The notes below the pieces were generated by a model. The model made no database searches and was not told the DNA's origin. It saw only the letters and a program-made list of their open reading frames with translations. DNA of 64,000 nt from positions 565,501 to 629,500 of the forward strand of contig NC_091971.1 in assembly GCF_036711975.1 (NCBI RefSeq), given 5' to 3'. Made by a program: the position numbers and the translations under genes. The DNA comes from Onthophagus taurus. Its lineage: Eukaryota; Arthropoda; Insecta; Coleoptera; Scarabaeidae. Positions 14,701-26,900 of this stretch are shown here, piece after piece (positions within the stretch are counted from its first letter, which is position 1; every line of letters begins with the position of its first letter).

Positions 14701-15269
14701 GAATTGAATTCACAAAATTAGTTGGAATCGTAAGACATCTTTACGAAGAAACATGCGAATTATTACATGTGAGAGGTGAGCGATTGAGGTTGAGAGAAGA
14801 TTTAGAGAATAAGTTAAGCGCTAGTTTAACTAATATGGAATTGGAATTAAGGAAATGTGTTATGTATGATACTGCATCAGGGAGTTTAGCTTTCTTACAA
14901 CATATTCCAGAACACCATGTAAGAATCGATTGATAACTTCAACTAAATTAATTTAATTTGTTTTGTTTTTAGCAAAAACGAAGGAGTATTTTTGGGTTGA
15001 AATTCAGGAGTAAAAGTGTTTCGGGTCCCCAACAAACTCCAAATAGTAAATCAGCAAGAGACGTGGATTCTTGGGGCACTATGGAGGTTGCAACTTGGTT
15101 GGAAACGCTTCAACTTTCGGAATACGTTGATAGTTTTATTAAGAACGATATAAGGGGGCGAGAGCTTTTAACTTTGGCTCGGAGAGATTTAAAGGAAATT
15201 GGGGTAACTAAAGTTGGCCACATCAAGAGGATCCTACAGGCAATTAAAGATTTAACTCAAGGAGGTTAA
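2746..15269 (+). CDS. Dgk-eta: Diacylglycerol kinase eta/delta (type II), 3' nine exons
   Basis: This enzyme phosphorylates diacylglycerol to phosphatidic acid, ending DAG signalling at membranes. Exons: 2746-2837, 2904-3106, 6471-6667, 6744-7753, 8071-9377, 13468-13840, 13899-14086, 14137-14918, 14973-15269; these give 1482 residues with all phases consistent. In order, the sequence shows the second C1 zinc finger ([13 protein letters not shown], then WRCLWC), the catalytic half with GDGSVGW and [15 protein letters not shown] (about residues 170-187), a long charged spacer of about 750 residues in the two big exons, the accessory half ([16 protein letters not shown]), and a C-terminal SAM domain ([14 protein letters not shown]). 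The split catalytic domain plus SAM defines type II DGK. The PH domain and first C1 must lie left of the window. Two introns carry large inverted Tc1-like elements and one carries piggyBac. The short 3' exons are separated by introns of 50-60 bp. Confidence 0.93.
3950..6161 (-). mobile_element. Tc1/mariner-like element with long inverted arms, copy 1
   Basis: Terminal inverted repeats begin CAGGGTGTCCCGTTAAGCG and are flanked by TA (3948-3949 and 6162-6163). The inverted similarity extends about 650 bp inward on each side, far longer than typical Tc1 ends. The middle holds decayed transposase on the minus strand: an N-terminal piece resembling the TNAEAYD...YFQCFE helix-turn-helix start of insect Tc1-like enzymes, and a remnant of the LW-x-DEAS motif. 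No intact transposase remains, so it is non-autonomous. A second copy lies in inverse orientation at 9460-11595. Confidence 0.85.
9432..12150. mobile_element. CTAG-repeat TIR element, copy A (host of a Tc1-like insertion)
   Basis: The outer ends are imperfect 28-bp inverted repeats (left CAGTGAATTTCACTTAAG, right complement CCGGGAATTTCATATAAC), each bordered by TA. Removing the 2136-bp Tc1-like insertion and its TA leaves about 580 bp. The core holds inverted blocks reading CGTCTTGAGAG...GGCTAAAC, joined by clustered CTAGTTCTAGGTC and GTGTTAGTTCTAG repeats. No coding capacity is seen. The TA target and TIRs suggest a Tc1/mariner-mobilised MITE. Its two ends differ from each other at several positions. 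Confidence 0.75.
9460..11595 (+). mobile_element. Tc1/mariner-like element with long inverted arms, copy 2
   Basis: Same family as 3950-6161, but inverted. The TIR is CAGGGTGTCCCGTTAAGCG with TA at 9458-9459 and 11596-11597. The transposase remnant is on the plus strand (start near 10074, then about 60 residues matching copy 1 with few changes). The left arm lacks roughly 75 bp and the right arm a shorter stretch compared with copy 1. It landed inside CTAG-repeat element copy A, so it is younger than that element. Confidence 0.85.
12222..13310 (+). repeat. Two tandem units of a ~580-bp repeat family
   Basis: Two nearly identical units follow one another (unit 1 from about 12222, unit 2 from about 12793, offset 579-580 bp). 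Each contains the same 61-codon open frame ([16 protein letters not shown]...) and a near-palindrome, TTACAGCAT CCG ATGCTGTAA (exact in unit 2, one change in unit 1). Unit 2 lacks about 90 bp near its end that unit 1 has. The shared frame probably reflects recent duplication rather than a gene, as it matches no family I recognise. A third copy lies inverted at 18769-19305. Both units sit in a DGK intron. Confidence 0.75.
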
Positions 15270-16074
15270 ATTGAAATACGATTTGAAGAGTTTTAAAATT
15301 TTTGGATTTCTCAGAAACTTTCCCCATCCATTTTTTTTAACCCCATTTCTCAGCAATAATAATACGATATACATATAACAAGAAGAAGTACAATAGCTTT
15401 AAATTTCTTCTATCAAAAAATGAATTAATAAGAAGTGGTTCTTCCATATTTTAATTAATTCGAAACGAAAATCGTTCTCCTGTTAACTGTGATTGATAAA
15501 ATCGCTTCTTTCCTTTTATTTTGAAAAAAATTATGAAATTATGAAAGAATTAAGTAAGGAAAAATGAAAATATAATTTTTAAAAATCTTCTTAATGGTTA
15601 AGAAACAGGGTTTTTAATATCAAATTATTAAAACAAAAACTATATCCTTTCATTTCATCGAAATGATAATTTAAAAATGAATAATAATCTTTCCAAATTA
15701 AATATGAATAATGAATAAAAATGAAATCGTACCTAATATTCTAAATTCAAAGCAATTACCTTTCCTAGCAATACTTTGAACAACTTATTTGAATCCAATT
15801 ACGTCTTCACATCTCTTACCGTTATACAAACATAAAAATATATATATTTACGAATAAGGATCACTAAAGTGTACGTAACTGTTAAGCGTTTTATCTGTGT
15901 TAAAATCATAAGAAGTGAACTTCCCTTAAATTATTATAGGATTACTCCTGCGACGATAGCAACAAAGCTTTAGCCTTGTTTTTTCATCTAATTTACAAGT
16001 CAATATCTTCGTTGTCTTTAGAGATGGCGAAATGTTAAATATAGCACTATATTATATCACAAAATTTTTTTCCA

Positions 16075-16190
16075 CAAAGACTACAACATGTCCACAAGGA
16101 TTATCTGTAGCTCCCTGCAGATGTCCATTCCATGGGAGGGTTTTGTCTAGGATTACTCCTAGATATTTGACTTCCTTTGGATTTCTTCAC
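16075..16190 (-). mobile_element. LINE reverse-transcriptase fragment
   Basis: The minus strand reads KEVKYLGVILDKTLPWNGHL, the conserved block near the end of Jockey/R1/I-type non-LTR reverse transcriptases (compare the usual VKYLGV-LD-KL-W-H pattern). Only about 40 residues are recognisable and no ends are visible, so it is an old scrap. Confidence 0.6.
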
Positions 16191-18740
16191 CCAACTTTCG
16201 TCTCTTGGTGACGGAGACAACGATTGTCTCTGGCAAATAGTGTCTAAAATAAACTAGAGGACTCTGGATATCCTCGATTACCACACCTAAATCTGCTCCC
16301 TTATCTCAGTCCTCTCCTACGTGACTAACGACATGAAAAAGCTGCGCGTTCAAAATTTAAAAGAGTGACAACAGTTAATAGAGTAAAGTTGGTTTAGGAG
16401 ACCAAATCTCACCAAGAGATATAACACCACAAGATGATGGTGTTTTAGATGAAGAAAAGATCTGGGTTTCTAAAGATCCGGATTTTAAATTAGGTGCAAA
16501 AGCAAGGGTAAAAGTTTATTGATGTCGTTGCATGAGTTTTAGGATTTAACAAAGAAAGTTGCGAAAATATTAAACAAAGAGAGTTAAAAAAATAAAATAA
16601 TACAAGAAATGTTAAAAAAAGAGAAAAATCTGCTGAATAGAATAATAATTACTTGATATTTGATTGATATTCTCGTGATTGAAACTTCTGGTCAAGTTAA
16701 AACCAAAAAAATACATAAAATTCTTTCTATTCAGCAAGGTTGTGGATTGAATTTTAAAGCATATACTAAAAAAGTAAAAAAATAATAAAAATAAACGTAA
16801 TTATTAAAAATGTTCTTTTTTTTATGAATAAGTAAATAATAATAAGAATTTTGCGATAGTATTTTTGAAATAACAAAAAAATTAACCCTAAGAAACATTT
16901 TCTTTTGAATTCAATAAAATATCAACAGTTAGATATCAAAATTGAAATTATTAAAAAAAAGGTGAATTGGCAATTTTATCACTATATATTTTTTTAATAC
17001 TAAATAGTTGAGACGAAAAAGAATAACTATAAATGTTAAATTTCAAGATAAATATCTAGAATTAGATCAAAAAAATCTATAAAAAAAATTAAAAATAAAA
17101 AACTTTTTTTATCGTCGTGTTCCGTTAAAAAGAATTTTCCCAAAAAAGTACTCCATATGGCCTCCTAATAGTTAGTAATAATAGTTATAATAGATTAGTT
17201 ATAACTAACCTAATTCTTCCTTTTTCTTTTTTTAATAAAAAAAAAGAAATAAAAAAAACCTAATAGAAAACTATGATAATCATTGTGTATTGCCTTTTTG
17301 TATGTTATAGCATTAGAAAACCTACCAAAAAAAAGTGTTATTAAATTTATTATTGTGCCATTATAATAAAAATTATGGATAGAATTAGATTCCCTTAATA
17401 TTCTAAACACCTCAAGTACTTAACATTAAATTAATTTAAATTTCAACGTTTCTTATTAGCACATTTAATGTTTAAATAAAAAAAAAATGTTTAAGAAGTC
17501 ACAATTTTCAATGTTTACGCATTTATTTGAAAATTTATATAAATTTAGTAGTAATAGTTAATGTTTTCAAGAATAACGATAAAAAATTGCACGTAATTTT
17601 GCATATCCTAATTAAAATTAAGTTCCGTTTTTAGATATTTATTTGAGTTCTGTATTAAGTAGATTTTAATCTTAAATCTCACTCATCATCAAAATAATCC
17701 CAAAATTTGTTGTAAGAAAAGAAAACGGTTTCTTTTCGTTCGGATTATTCGATTTCATAAATTATTAATAATTAAAATTTTTAATTCATGAAATCGATTT
17801 TATTTTATTTAAAATAAAAATTTCAATCATTCCATTATATTTTCGGTGGACCAAATTAACAAAAAAATTTAATCCTACAGAAACTTAAAAAAATAATAAG
17901 AATTTAGTAAAAATAAATGTTAAACATTTTAAGTAGTATAAACAAAGTTATTTTTATTATTATTAAAACTATTTTCTTCTCTCACTTTTATGTATTTTTA
18001 CCCAAGACTGCTTCGAATTTCTGTGATATAGAATAGCAGTCAACGATACATTTAAAAAAATAATAAGAAAAACTTAATAACATACATTGATTACATGAAA
18101 TAGCAATATTCACTTCTATTTATGTGGAAAAAAAATTTCCGCAATATTTTTAGTACTTACACCATTTTTTAGTTCCTCAAATTCGAATCATCTCTTTTTA
18201 TTCTATTTTACTTGTATATTAGAAGTACATATTTCTTAATCTATTTTTTTTTGTAATATTTATTGTAGTTTTAAATCTAATTTATTAAATATTTACCAAT
18301 TTTTCGAATGTAATTACAAAGAGTGTACACTGTGAAGGATATTAAATATATATTTACCTCAAATCTTATTAAAAAAATCTTTTAATTTTTTTTATAAAAC
18401 AGTCTTAATTGAAGATATTGTGTTGTTTTACTTGTGTGATGTTTTATACACAAGTTATTAATCTATAAATTTGGGTTTCTTTAATTTTAAGAGACTCTTA
18501 TTAAATACTCAGGGTTTCGGGCAAGTTCAGGTTCAAAAGAATATTAATCAGGTTCGACAAAAAATTCAGTTAATTAACACAAAATCAAATTAACTCGTTT
18601 TATGAGTAACAAAAAAAAATGGTTTTCCTAAATTAACTTTAATAACAATGCTTATTTACGAGAGATAAATTTTTAAATAAAATAGATAACTGCGGTTATC
18701 GACTGAAATATCGATATTAGAGAGAACCAGTTTATTATTT

Positions 18741-18757
18741 GAGAGAGAGAGAGAGAG
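18741..18757. repeat. (GA)n microsatellite
   Basis: A perfect short run of GA dinucleotides borders the inverted 580-bp repeat copy. Confidence 0.8.
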
Positions 18758-18768
18758 TAAGATAAAAT

Positions 18769-19305
18769 AGTATATTAAAAAACAAGTTTCGTAAGACACG
18801 CTTGAAATGCACGAATTCAAGTTGAATTTTTAATGAATGAGTGCTTTAAGTTTTATGAAACGTGGTTTTTATGCTATTTTTTGTAATTCACGTTTAGGTA
18901 TATAGGGAATATATAGGGAAATAGGTATGTAACAGTTGGTAACCCGGGAACACTTGAAAATAGAAACTTTGAATTGACAATTAGAAACTGTCAAAACACA
19001 AAATATATTCACCTGAAAAAAATGTTTGATGTACACCTCCCAAAATAAGAGAAATTGCTCAGAGTCAATGTCCTCATCATTGTGGACCTTGTATTCGATG
19101 CTAAGAACGTGTTTAAACATCCATAGACAAAAATTGTCACATTGACAACTAGAAAAATTAATGACCCAATGTCACCAACTTGAACTGGTTCCATAAAATG
19201 TTACTAAAATCTCATTACAGCATCGGATGCTGTAAGGAGTCTCATTACAGCACCCGTTTGAGTACTGTTATAGCTTCCATTACCGTAGCGAATTACAAAA
19301 AACTA
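18769..19305 (-). repeat. Third copy of the ~580-bp repeat, inverted
   Basis: Reverse complement of the units at 12222-13310, including the identical 61-codon frame (19194-19009) and the TTACAGCATCCGATGCTG hairpin. It begins with AGTATATTAAAAAACAAG, the complement of the boundary seen in the tandem pair, and ends at the GTAGCGAATTACAAAAAA block. A few small differences from the tandem units are seen, such as an altered stretch near 18895-18930. It is intergenic, between DGK and Rpn3. Confidence 0.75.
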
Positions 19306-20963
19306 GTTAGAACCGTTCTTTGAAAATAACAAATGGCCGATGTCTTAAGTTGTCATCAAACTCGTTAAAAACAAAATAGAATTAAATAAATGAACGTTAT
19401 TCAAGAAAACTAATAAATCTTTACACACAAGTAAGTATTCATCAAAATTATAGGAAACTCTTGCGGGTTGTTCTTTGAGTTTGATTCTTTGAATTTTCTT
19501 TTTGTAGGTTATGTTAAATAATAAAATAAAATTATCATCCGACTCACTGTGAAAAATAATGGATTGGAGTTCAATGTGGTATCTGGATTATGGATTGTCT
19601 CTTGTGTTCGGGGCACAACTAATTTTCTGGATTGTCTACAGGATTCTTCTTACGGGAACTTGAACTGTTTGTTCTTCGGAAATAGGGTCTTGGATGATCT
19701 CGAAGAAGTATCGGTAGTTCTCGGAATAGGTTATAGGATGATTCTCTTTTTATTTTAATATTGTAAGTTGGTTTGACTTTTTTTTTTTAAATTATCTAAT
19801 TTTTGAGGTTATCTCTTCAAAAATTCTTCTATCTGACGACGTGGATTCGACGCTGGTCCGACGACGACTCTCTCACTCCCTGTTCGCGATCTCCTTATAT
19901 ACCCCGGCACTCCAACTGTTTTTTCCTCGTTTCTGATTGGCCCTTAGCTTCGCGCCCTTTTCAAAATTCAAAATTCTTGCTTCGAAGCTAGCGTCATCTC
20001 TTGATTTTTCTCGGAATTAACCTTCAAAATTTAATTCTGTTTTCGTTGATTTCTCCCTTATTCCTTTATGAAAGGTAATAAAACTTTGTATTCAACGTTG
20101 TCTTTTCTTGTTTTTAGACATACATTGGAGTACACGCCAAATTTCAACAATGAGTAAAGTTGGAAAAATTCAAATTTAAATCAAGGATTTCTTCCTCAAA
20201 ATAACGTTAAAACCTCAAACGATGGATGAAAAATGTGCTTTAGAAGCTGAACTATAATAATTGATACATTTGGAAGTAAACAAAACGGTTTAAGATAAGA
20301 TTTTCACCAACAAAAAATCTCTCTGTCACAAATTCTAGGTTATGTTCTCTCGGTGAACTAAGAGAATGTTAAAATTATTACAATATATTTAAATATTTAA
20401 GAATTTAATCAAAGTAAACTCTAGAATTATACGAAATATAACAAATATATAGATTAAATTATCAATTTAATTAATTAAATTAAATATAATCACTGAGATC
20501 TATGATCTATGAATCACTCAATAAATAAAATAATAAATTAACCAAACTACAAATAGACGAGATTTTAATGTAAATATTTTAAACGGTTAATCCTTTAAAA
20601 CTATACCTACAATAAAAGATACAAATAAATATAAATAAGTTAGAACATTATTAATTCATTTATTATTACGAGTCCCATTCCTTGGTAAGCACAAAATTTT
20701 CTTTTAATTTTATATCCATCATAATAAATAAATAAAAAATCCTTCAGATTAAACATATTAAAATCCATCTATCGATATATAGCGAAAGCTAATGACAATC
20801 TGTCAAAAACATAACCTCAAAAAGAAATTACAGTACACTTCATTTTGTGGTAAAAACTTCAACATCGTTACTCGACAAAATATTTTCTTTCAACGCGACT
20901 CATCGTTCAGAAAAAATCTCAATCACATTATTGTTAAAAGAATTGAGAGATATTTCTTTAAAA
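19306..20963. other. Intergenic DNA and Rpn3 upstream region
   Basis: A less AT-rich island at about 19540-20010 contains short open frames and a TATATACCCCGG stretch but no recognised protein. The last 200 bp should hold the Rpn3 promoter: ATAACCTCAAAA lies at 20811-20822, about 140 bp before the start codon. The rest is AT-rich with no supported feature. Confidence 0.5.
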
Positions 20964-22454
20964 ATGGGTGTAGAAAGTACGGATGTTGAAATGAAAAATG
21001 CAGATAGCCCTGCAGCTCCGAATAGTGTAGAAGCAAGCGGCGATGGCAAACGTGATACGGACTTGCAAAGTATTCAAGAAATACGCGAACATTTACGTCA
21101 AATTGAAAAGGCGGTTAGTAGTAAAGAAAATCGTTTCGTTTCGCGCGTTTTAAGATGTTTGCCGAATACGCGTCGTAAATTAAATGGGATTGTCTTAAAA
21201 GGTCTCATCAACCAAATCTATCCGGTTGCCGAAAGAGATTCTTTGTTGTCTTTTGTTGTTGAAGAGGCGGTTGGGGAAATTGAACAACCTGGAACATCGA
21301 GAGTTCGTTCGGCTATTAAAACACCGGTTCCTGAAGTGGATGCTTATGTTCACTTATTGATTTTGGTAAGATTAATTGATGTTAATAAATTGGAGGATGC
21401 TTCAAGATGTTGTCAAGCTTTAATAACTAAAATTACCTCGCAAAATCGTCGTACTTTGGATTTAATTGCTGCAAAATGTTACTTTTATCATTCAAGAGTA
21501 GCCGAATTAACGAATAATTTAGATGGAATCCGAGCGTTTTTACATGCACGGTTAAGAACCGCTACATTAAGAAACGATTTTGAAGGACAAGCTGTTTTGA
21601 TAAACTGTTTATTAAGAAATTATCTTCATTATTCTTTATACGACCAATCTGATAAATTGGTTAGTAAATGTGTTTTTCCAGAAACTGCAAGTAATAATGA
21701 ATGGGCGAGATTTCTTTATTATTTGGGTCGTATTAAAGCGGCTCGATTGGAATACAGTATTGCTCATAAACATTTAGTACAAGCAATGAGAAAAGCACCA
21801 CAAAATGCAGCAGTTGGTTTTCGTCAGACCGTTCAAAAATTCTTGGTTGTTGTTGAACTCCTTCTTGGAGATATCCCCGAGCGACAAATATTCCGTCAAG
21901 CAAGTATGCGCCATTCTTTGGCACCATATTTCCAATTAACGCAAGCAGTTCGTATGGGAAACCTCCAAAGATTTGGTGAAGTACTCGAAAATTTTGGCCC
22001 CCAATTCCGTCAAGATCACACCTTCACTTTAATTCTTCGTCTTAGACACAATGTTATTAAAACAGCAATTAGGGCGATTGGTTTGTCTTATTCGAGAATT
22101 TCCCCTCAGGATATCGCCAAGAAATTAGGGTTGGATAGTGCTGAAGATGCTGAATTTATTGTAGCTAAAGCAATTCGCGATGGTGTTATTGAAGCCACAT
22201 TAGATCCTGAAGGGGGGTATATGAGGAGTAAAGAGAGTACTGATATTTATTGTACTAAAGAACCGCATTCGGCTTTCCATCAAAGAATTTCTTTTTGCCT
22301 TGATTTGCATAATCAAAGTGTTAAGGCGATGAGATATCCTCCAAAAGCTTATGGAAAAGAGTTGGAGTCTGCCGAGGAGAGACGTGAAAGAGAACAACAA
22401 GATTTGGAGCTGGCTAAAGAGATGGCTGAGGAAGACGATGATGGATTCCCTTAA
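20964..22454 (+). CDS. Rpn3: 26S proteasome non-ATPase regulatory subunit 3 (Rpn3/PSMD3)
   Basis: Lid subunit of the 19S regulatory particle, needed for assembly and function of the ubiquitin-dependent proteasome in nucleus and cytosol. It is a single-exon gene of 496 residues, close to the 494 of Drosophila Rpn3. The body is helical repeats leading to a PCI domain (about residues 260-420, including [20 protein letters not shown]), with a charged C-terminal tail ([14 protein letters not shown]). An upstream in-frame ATG at 20847 would add 39 residues unlike the family. The ATG at 20964 has a better context (aaaATGG) and gives the expected length, so I chose it. A poly(A) signal AATAAA lies near 22593. 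The flanking intergenic DNA is free of large transposons. Confidence 0.96.
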   Translation: MGVESTDVEMKNADSPAAPNSVEASGDGKRDTDLQSIQEIREHLRQIEKAVSSKENRFVSRVLRCLPNTRRKLNGIVLKGLINQIYPVAERDSLLSFVVEEAVGEIEQPGTSRVRSAIKTPVPEVDAYVHLLILVRLIDVNKLEDASRCCQALITKITSQNRRTLDLIAAKCYFYHSRVAELTNNLDGIRAFLHARLRTATLRNDFEGQAVLINCLLRNYLHYSLYDQSDKLVSKCVFPETASNNEWARFLYYLGRIKAARLEYSIAHKHLVQAMRKAPQNAAVGFRQTVQKFLVVVELLLGDIPERQIFRQASMRHSLAPYFQLTQAVRMGNLQRFGEVLENFGPQFRQDHTFTLILRLRHNVIKTAIRAIGLSYSRISPQDIAKKLGLDSAEDAEFIVAKAIRDGVIEATLDPEGGYMRSKESTDIYCTKEPHSAFHQRISFCLDLHNQSVKAMRYPPKAYGKELESAEERREREQQDLELAKEMAEEDDDGFP

Positions 22455-23959
22455 AATATATTTTTTATTGATACATAAAGCAAATTTGAGTGTTTTACTG
22501 ATTTTTGAAGGTTATTTTTTTTTCATTGTAATCATTTGTATTTATTAAAATTAGTGAAAAAATTATGAATTTGTTTATTTTAACCTCTAAGAAATAAAAC
22601 TTATTAAGATAAATCAAATAAACGATAAAATTTTAAAACATAACCTAAAATAAAATATGACGTTTGAGTTAAACGTCATATTAATATTTTCTAACCTAAA
22701 ATAAAAATTTTTTAATAAAAACATTTTTTGTTAGAAAATTGCAGCATTTATTTAGTTCAATTTTAAGTTAACTTTCAGTCATTATACTGATTGTATTATA
22801 AATATATCATTCATATTTAATATCCATCAACTAAGAACTAATTTTATTACTATATACAATAATTATCAAAAAAAGTGAACAAAATTAATTCAAATTACTT
22901 ATTGTAATTAAATCTTTTCTCAACGAATCCAAAGAGTTAACACGAGTTTGTATAAAAAATTTGAAATCTTCACTGGGCGTAATGATATAATTTTTACAAT
23001 TACTTTTATTTGGTGAAATGTGCCCAAAAAAATTCTTGACAAGACACTCTTCATCGATGCGGTGTAAATAATTAATTTAGCGATAAGAAGAAATAATGAA
23101 TAAATATAACAACAACGCCTCTAGATGTTTCTTTTTCTTTTCAATGATACACAACACTAATAATGAATTAATATTAAGACAATTTAATAAAAAAATGTAA
23201 AAGGCGTTGAAGTACTATAATAAATAAGAATTACTTTACGTAGTAGTGTTATCACAGTTCGTTTTTATAGATATCTAGCATTTAAAAAATATTTATTTCT
23301 TTTTGTTATTAACACATCATGACTTTTTTGATCTTTAAAATTAACTAAAATAATGTTAATAAGAAAAATTAATAACTATTCTTTATTATTGTTTCATAAA
23401 ACGGTGCTAATTTCTATTTTAAACACTAGATACCTAAACTGTAGTTTAAATGTAAAATGAAATGGTGTAAAATAGGATTTTTCGCGTATGTTTGGTTAAG
23501 AACCAAAAAGAATTACACGAAGTTGAAATTCACAACAAATCACTCTAACAATCCCATAAAAAAATTGTTCAATTTTTTAAAAGTTAGTTATAACGAAATC
23601 CATCAAAAAATACGTTTTGTTATTACTAATTAATGTATCCTTTATACAAATCTTACAGAATTGATACCTAACATATATATTTTTAAATTTTATTATACAC
23701 AAACGCACAAATAAAAAGAAATATAATTAGTTCTTTTATAATATAGGTATCTTCTTATTTTTCAAATTCCATTCTTAAGATAACCACAAAAAAGTAAAAA
23801 AATCTCTTCTTTAACAGTTTTTACACGCACATCGACCAACGATAAGTATTTAGTAAAACCATTTTTTTTAACATTTCCTCATTTTTTTCCTTAAACATTT
23901 TCCAACATTCACTATAAACTAATTAATTAATTAATCAATTAAAAAAAACTCTCCTTTTA
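22455..23959. other. Intergenic region between convergent Rpn3 and ZCCHC-type gene
   Basis: AT-rich, presumably both 3' UTRs. It contains a small hairpin around 22656-22684 (ATGACGTTTGAG / AAACGTCAT). No gene is visible. Confidence 0.5.
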
Positions 23960-26900
23960 TCATTTATCCCCATCCGATGACATCTGGGTGTATTCTAAAG
24001 CATAAGGTTTTTGGGTGATATCATCTATCGTTTGCGATGTACATTCAGTTCCGTTATGACCTAAAGCTCCGCAGTTATAACAATTCGTCGTCGGAAGATT
24101 CCTATGTTGCGGTTGCTGCTGCTGTGCCGGTTGCTGCATACTGGAAATACGAAACGGAAATTGTAAATACGGCGAAGCCGTGGTATAATGTTGCTGTTGA
24201 TCATTAGGGGTTGTAAATGGTGTATCACCGGGTGTATACGGTGGATGTCTTGGATAGGAAATAAAACACCTGTTTGGCATCGTTATTGAAATTGGAGGAG
24301 GCGGAGCTGGAAAATTCATATAAGGCACATTGCTCATCGTCGGAGGTGGTGGTGGGGTGGATTCGGGTGGAGGAGGTGGACCTGCCGTCATAAACGGAGG
24401 AACTCCATTTAAACGCGGCTTCTGTTGATCGGGAACTACAACACCTCGTCCAGGACCGTGTTGTGAAACGATCGCCGTCGTGGGCGTCTGCGGTGGTGAT
24501 TGATTCAAACTTGAATTGCTCGATGAGGTGGAACGATGCAATGAATTTTCACCTTCAAGTTTTAACGCTTGCATTTGATGACAAAAATAATTTGGCTCAC
24601 GTATGTAAGAGATTAAACCGTTTGGAGGTTTCATCCATTTTTGATCGGAACGGAGTTTGTCTTCTTGCATATGATTAGGCTATAAAAAAAATTAAGTTGT
24701 AATATATTAAAATAGTTTCATTCCTTTAATATACCGGGAATTTCATATAACTCGCAATATACGAATGCAGTAACCAAAGTTACGAAACTACTGTGTACTT
24801 GCACTGTCCCGCATAAAATGCAACTTAGCTTATAATGCCCGGTTCACATTGTTCCAGTAGCATTCCAGTCCAGCGCTGGAAACCTACGCTGAAATGCTAC
24901 TAGAGTAATGTGAACCGGCACTGGAATGTACCCATTAGCAGTGTCGTTAAATAGCCGGGTATTTACTTTCAAGGGTAAATTTCCTGGATATACAGCGTGT
25001 CCCGTATCTTCCGCATCAGAGCATTATACGGTTGTAGGATACATTATTCTGAAGCGATCTTTCTAATAAAATTTTTTCGAAATGTTTATAATAACCGCAC
25101 GGGAACTGTTTAAAGGAACTGTTTTTCGTCGTTTTTCGCAAATCAGACTCAGGTAATCGGTGCCACCCTCGGCCGGTTCGCTACGCCGATGATAACTCGT
25201 TTCCCACGTGTACTCACCAATAGATTCGTCATGGAAAGAGAAATAAACTTTTTCGATGAATCAAAGTCGTCCGTTATTGGTCGTCGTTAAACAGTTCCCG
25301 TGCGGTTATTATAAACATTTCGAAAAAATGTTATTAGAAAGATCGCTTCAGAATAATGTATTCTACAACCGTATAATGCTCTGATGCGGAAGATAGGGGA
25401 CACGCTGTATACCCAAGGGTATTTACCCAAGATGGGTATTTAGAGGTATTTATAAAATTTAATTTAAATTGAGTTGATGGCAGTTTTGCAAGCACTTCAA
25501 GAATGCAGAGTCGATTATCGATATACCAAACTTATTTATAACATCCCCAAGAATGCTACAATGACGGTACAATTGCATGAAAGTATTGAAGAGGGTAAAA
25601 GTAGTAAAGTACTGATTATGAGTAAAATAAGGCGATACACTGTTGAACCCAAATTGTTCATCACAGTCCTCAGAGTGCATTTAGACAACTAGATTGGACC
25701 CAAAAAGGCCTAAACATTGATTGCAAATGCTTAAGTAATAGATAGCCATGGATAGCCTTGGAGAGATTAAACTAATGCTGAACGACTTAAAGGAGTTGTG
25801 TGCAAGAGTCGGTCTAAATATCTACGAGGAGAAATCAAAATTTATGATAAATCTTGTTCCCAGCTATAACATCGAAATTGGGGATAATGAGATTGAGAAG
25901 GTTGACAGCTATGTATATCTTGGCTATGAGGTTCGTGTATTGAGAGGTAATCAAACAAGCGAACTAAACAGAAGGATCACACTCGTGAGACCAACCCAAA
26001 AGGCCAAGAAAGGCTTTCAATCAATGAGTGTTTCCGGTTATAACATAAGACTCCGAAACTTTAACATTAATTGTAGCCACTGCCAAGAGGGTCCAAGTAA
26101 TGCAAAGATAGATGGAGAAGTCGATCCTGGGTCTAACTCTGAGGTACTACATACGAAATGAAGACCTATGAAGAAGAATAGGCGTAAATGAACTGGTGGT
26201 CAACATTGTGGCAAAGCTTAAGTGGAACTTGGCGAGTCATGTCGTGCGAATGAAGAATGAGCAGTTACTTGAGTGGACACCGCGAGTGAACAGACGAAGT
26301 AGACGTGAAAAGTATGACCAACAATTGGATTCAGACAGCACAGAATAGAATCGAACGGGACAGAATAGGGGAGGTCTATGTCCAACAATGGACGCAGAGG
26401 ACTGCTTGATGATAATAATCATAATAACTTGATCTAATCTAAATTACGACAGATTCGTTTAATGATAATACGTCTTTGATTATTGACAATTCCTCGTTTT
26501 CAACGTTCTTATCATCTTCCTCTTCATTTTTTTGGAATCTGATATACTTTGACTGGTATCACTTTTGTACCCACTGTTTGGGTATTTACCCTAGGCCGTG
26601 GTAAATACCAGGATAAATACCCATTTTAGAAATACCTACCCGTCGGGTATTTACCCAACGCCTATCACTGCCCATTAGAGTAAGCAATCCACTCCAGTGG
26701 CTGGATCGACAGTATACTTTTTCATTCCAGCGCCACTGGAATAGTGTAGACCGTCAATCCAGCGCAAATTCAAATTCTTAACGAATCGATTAAGAATCCA
26801 GTGGACTGGAGTGACCAGCTGGATTACTAGACTGAAATAATGCGAACGATATGATCTAGTCCAGCACTGGACGTGATTGACTCGCTGGACTATTGGACTG

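Larger units (their letters stand above)
15270..18765. other. AT-rich intergenic DNA downstream of DGK
   Basis: The region is strongly AT-rich with homopolymer runs and no reading frame that resembles a protein. It presumably includes the DGK 3' UTR. The only recognisable piece is a short LINE fragment near 16.1 kb. Nothing else could be supported. Confidence 0.6.
24939..26670. mobile_element. hAT-like non-autonomous element with 8-bp duplication
   Basis: It starts CAGTGTCGTTAAATAG and ends CGCCTATCACTG, so both ends read CAGTG inward, typical of hAT elements. It is flanked by the perfect 8-bp direct repeat CCCATTAG (24931-24938 and 26671-26678). Clusters of GGGTATTTACCC lie just inside both ends. 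The interior holds a TA-flanked foldback and a LINE fragment; no transposase is seen. Confidence 0.75.

Noticed and set aside
18541-18560. GGTTCGAC resembling a tRNA B box
   Set aside because: No A box, no acceptor stem and no cloverleaf could be drawn around it.
19540-20010. Less AT-rich island with a TATATA-like box, suspected solo terminal repeat
   Set aside because: No matching second copy, no end motif and no target duplication could be found within the window.
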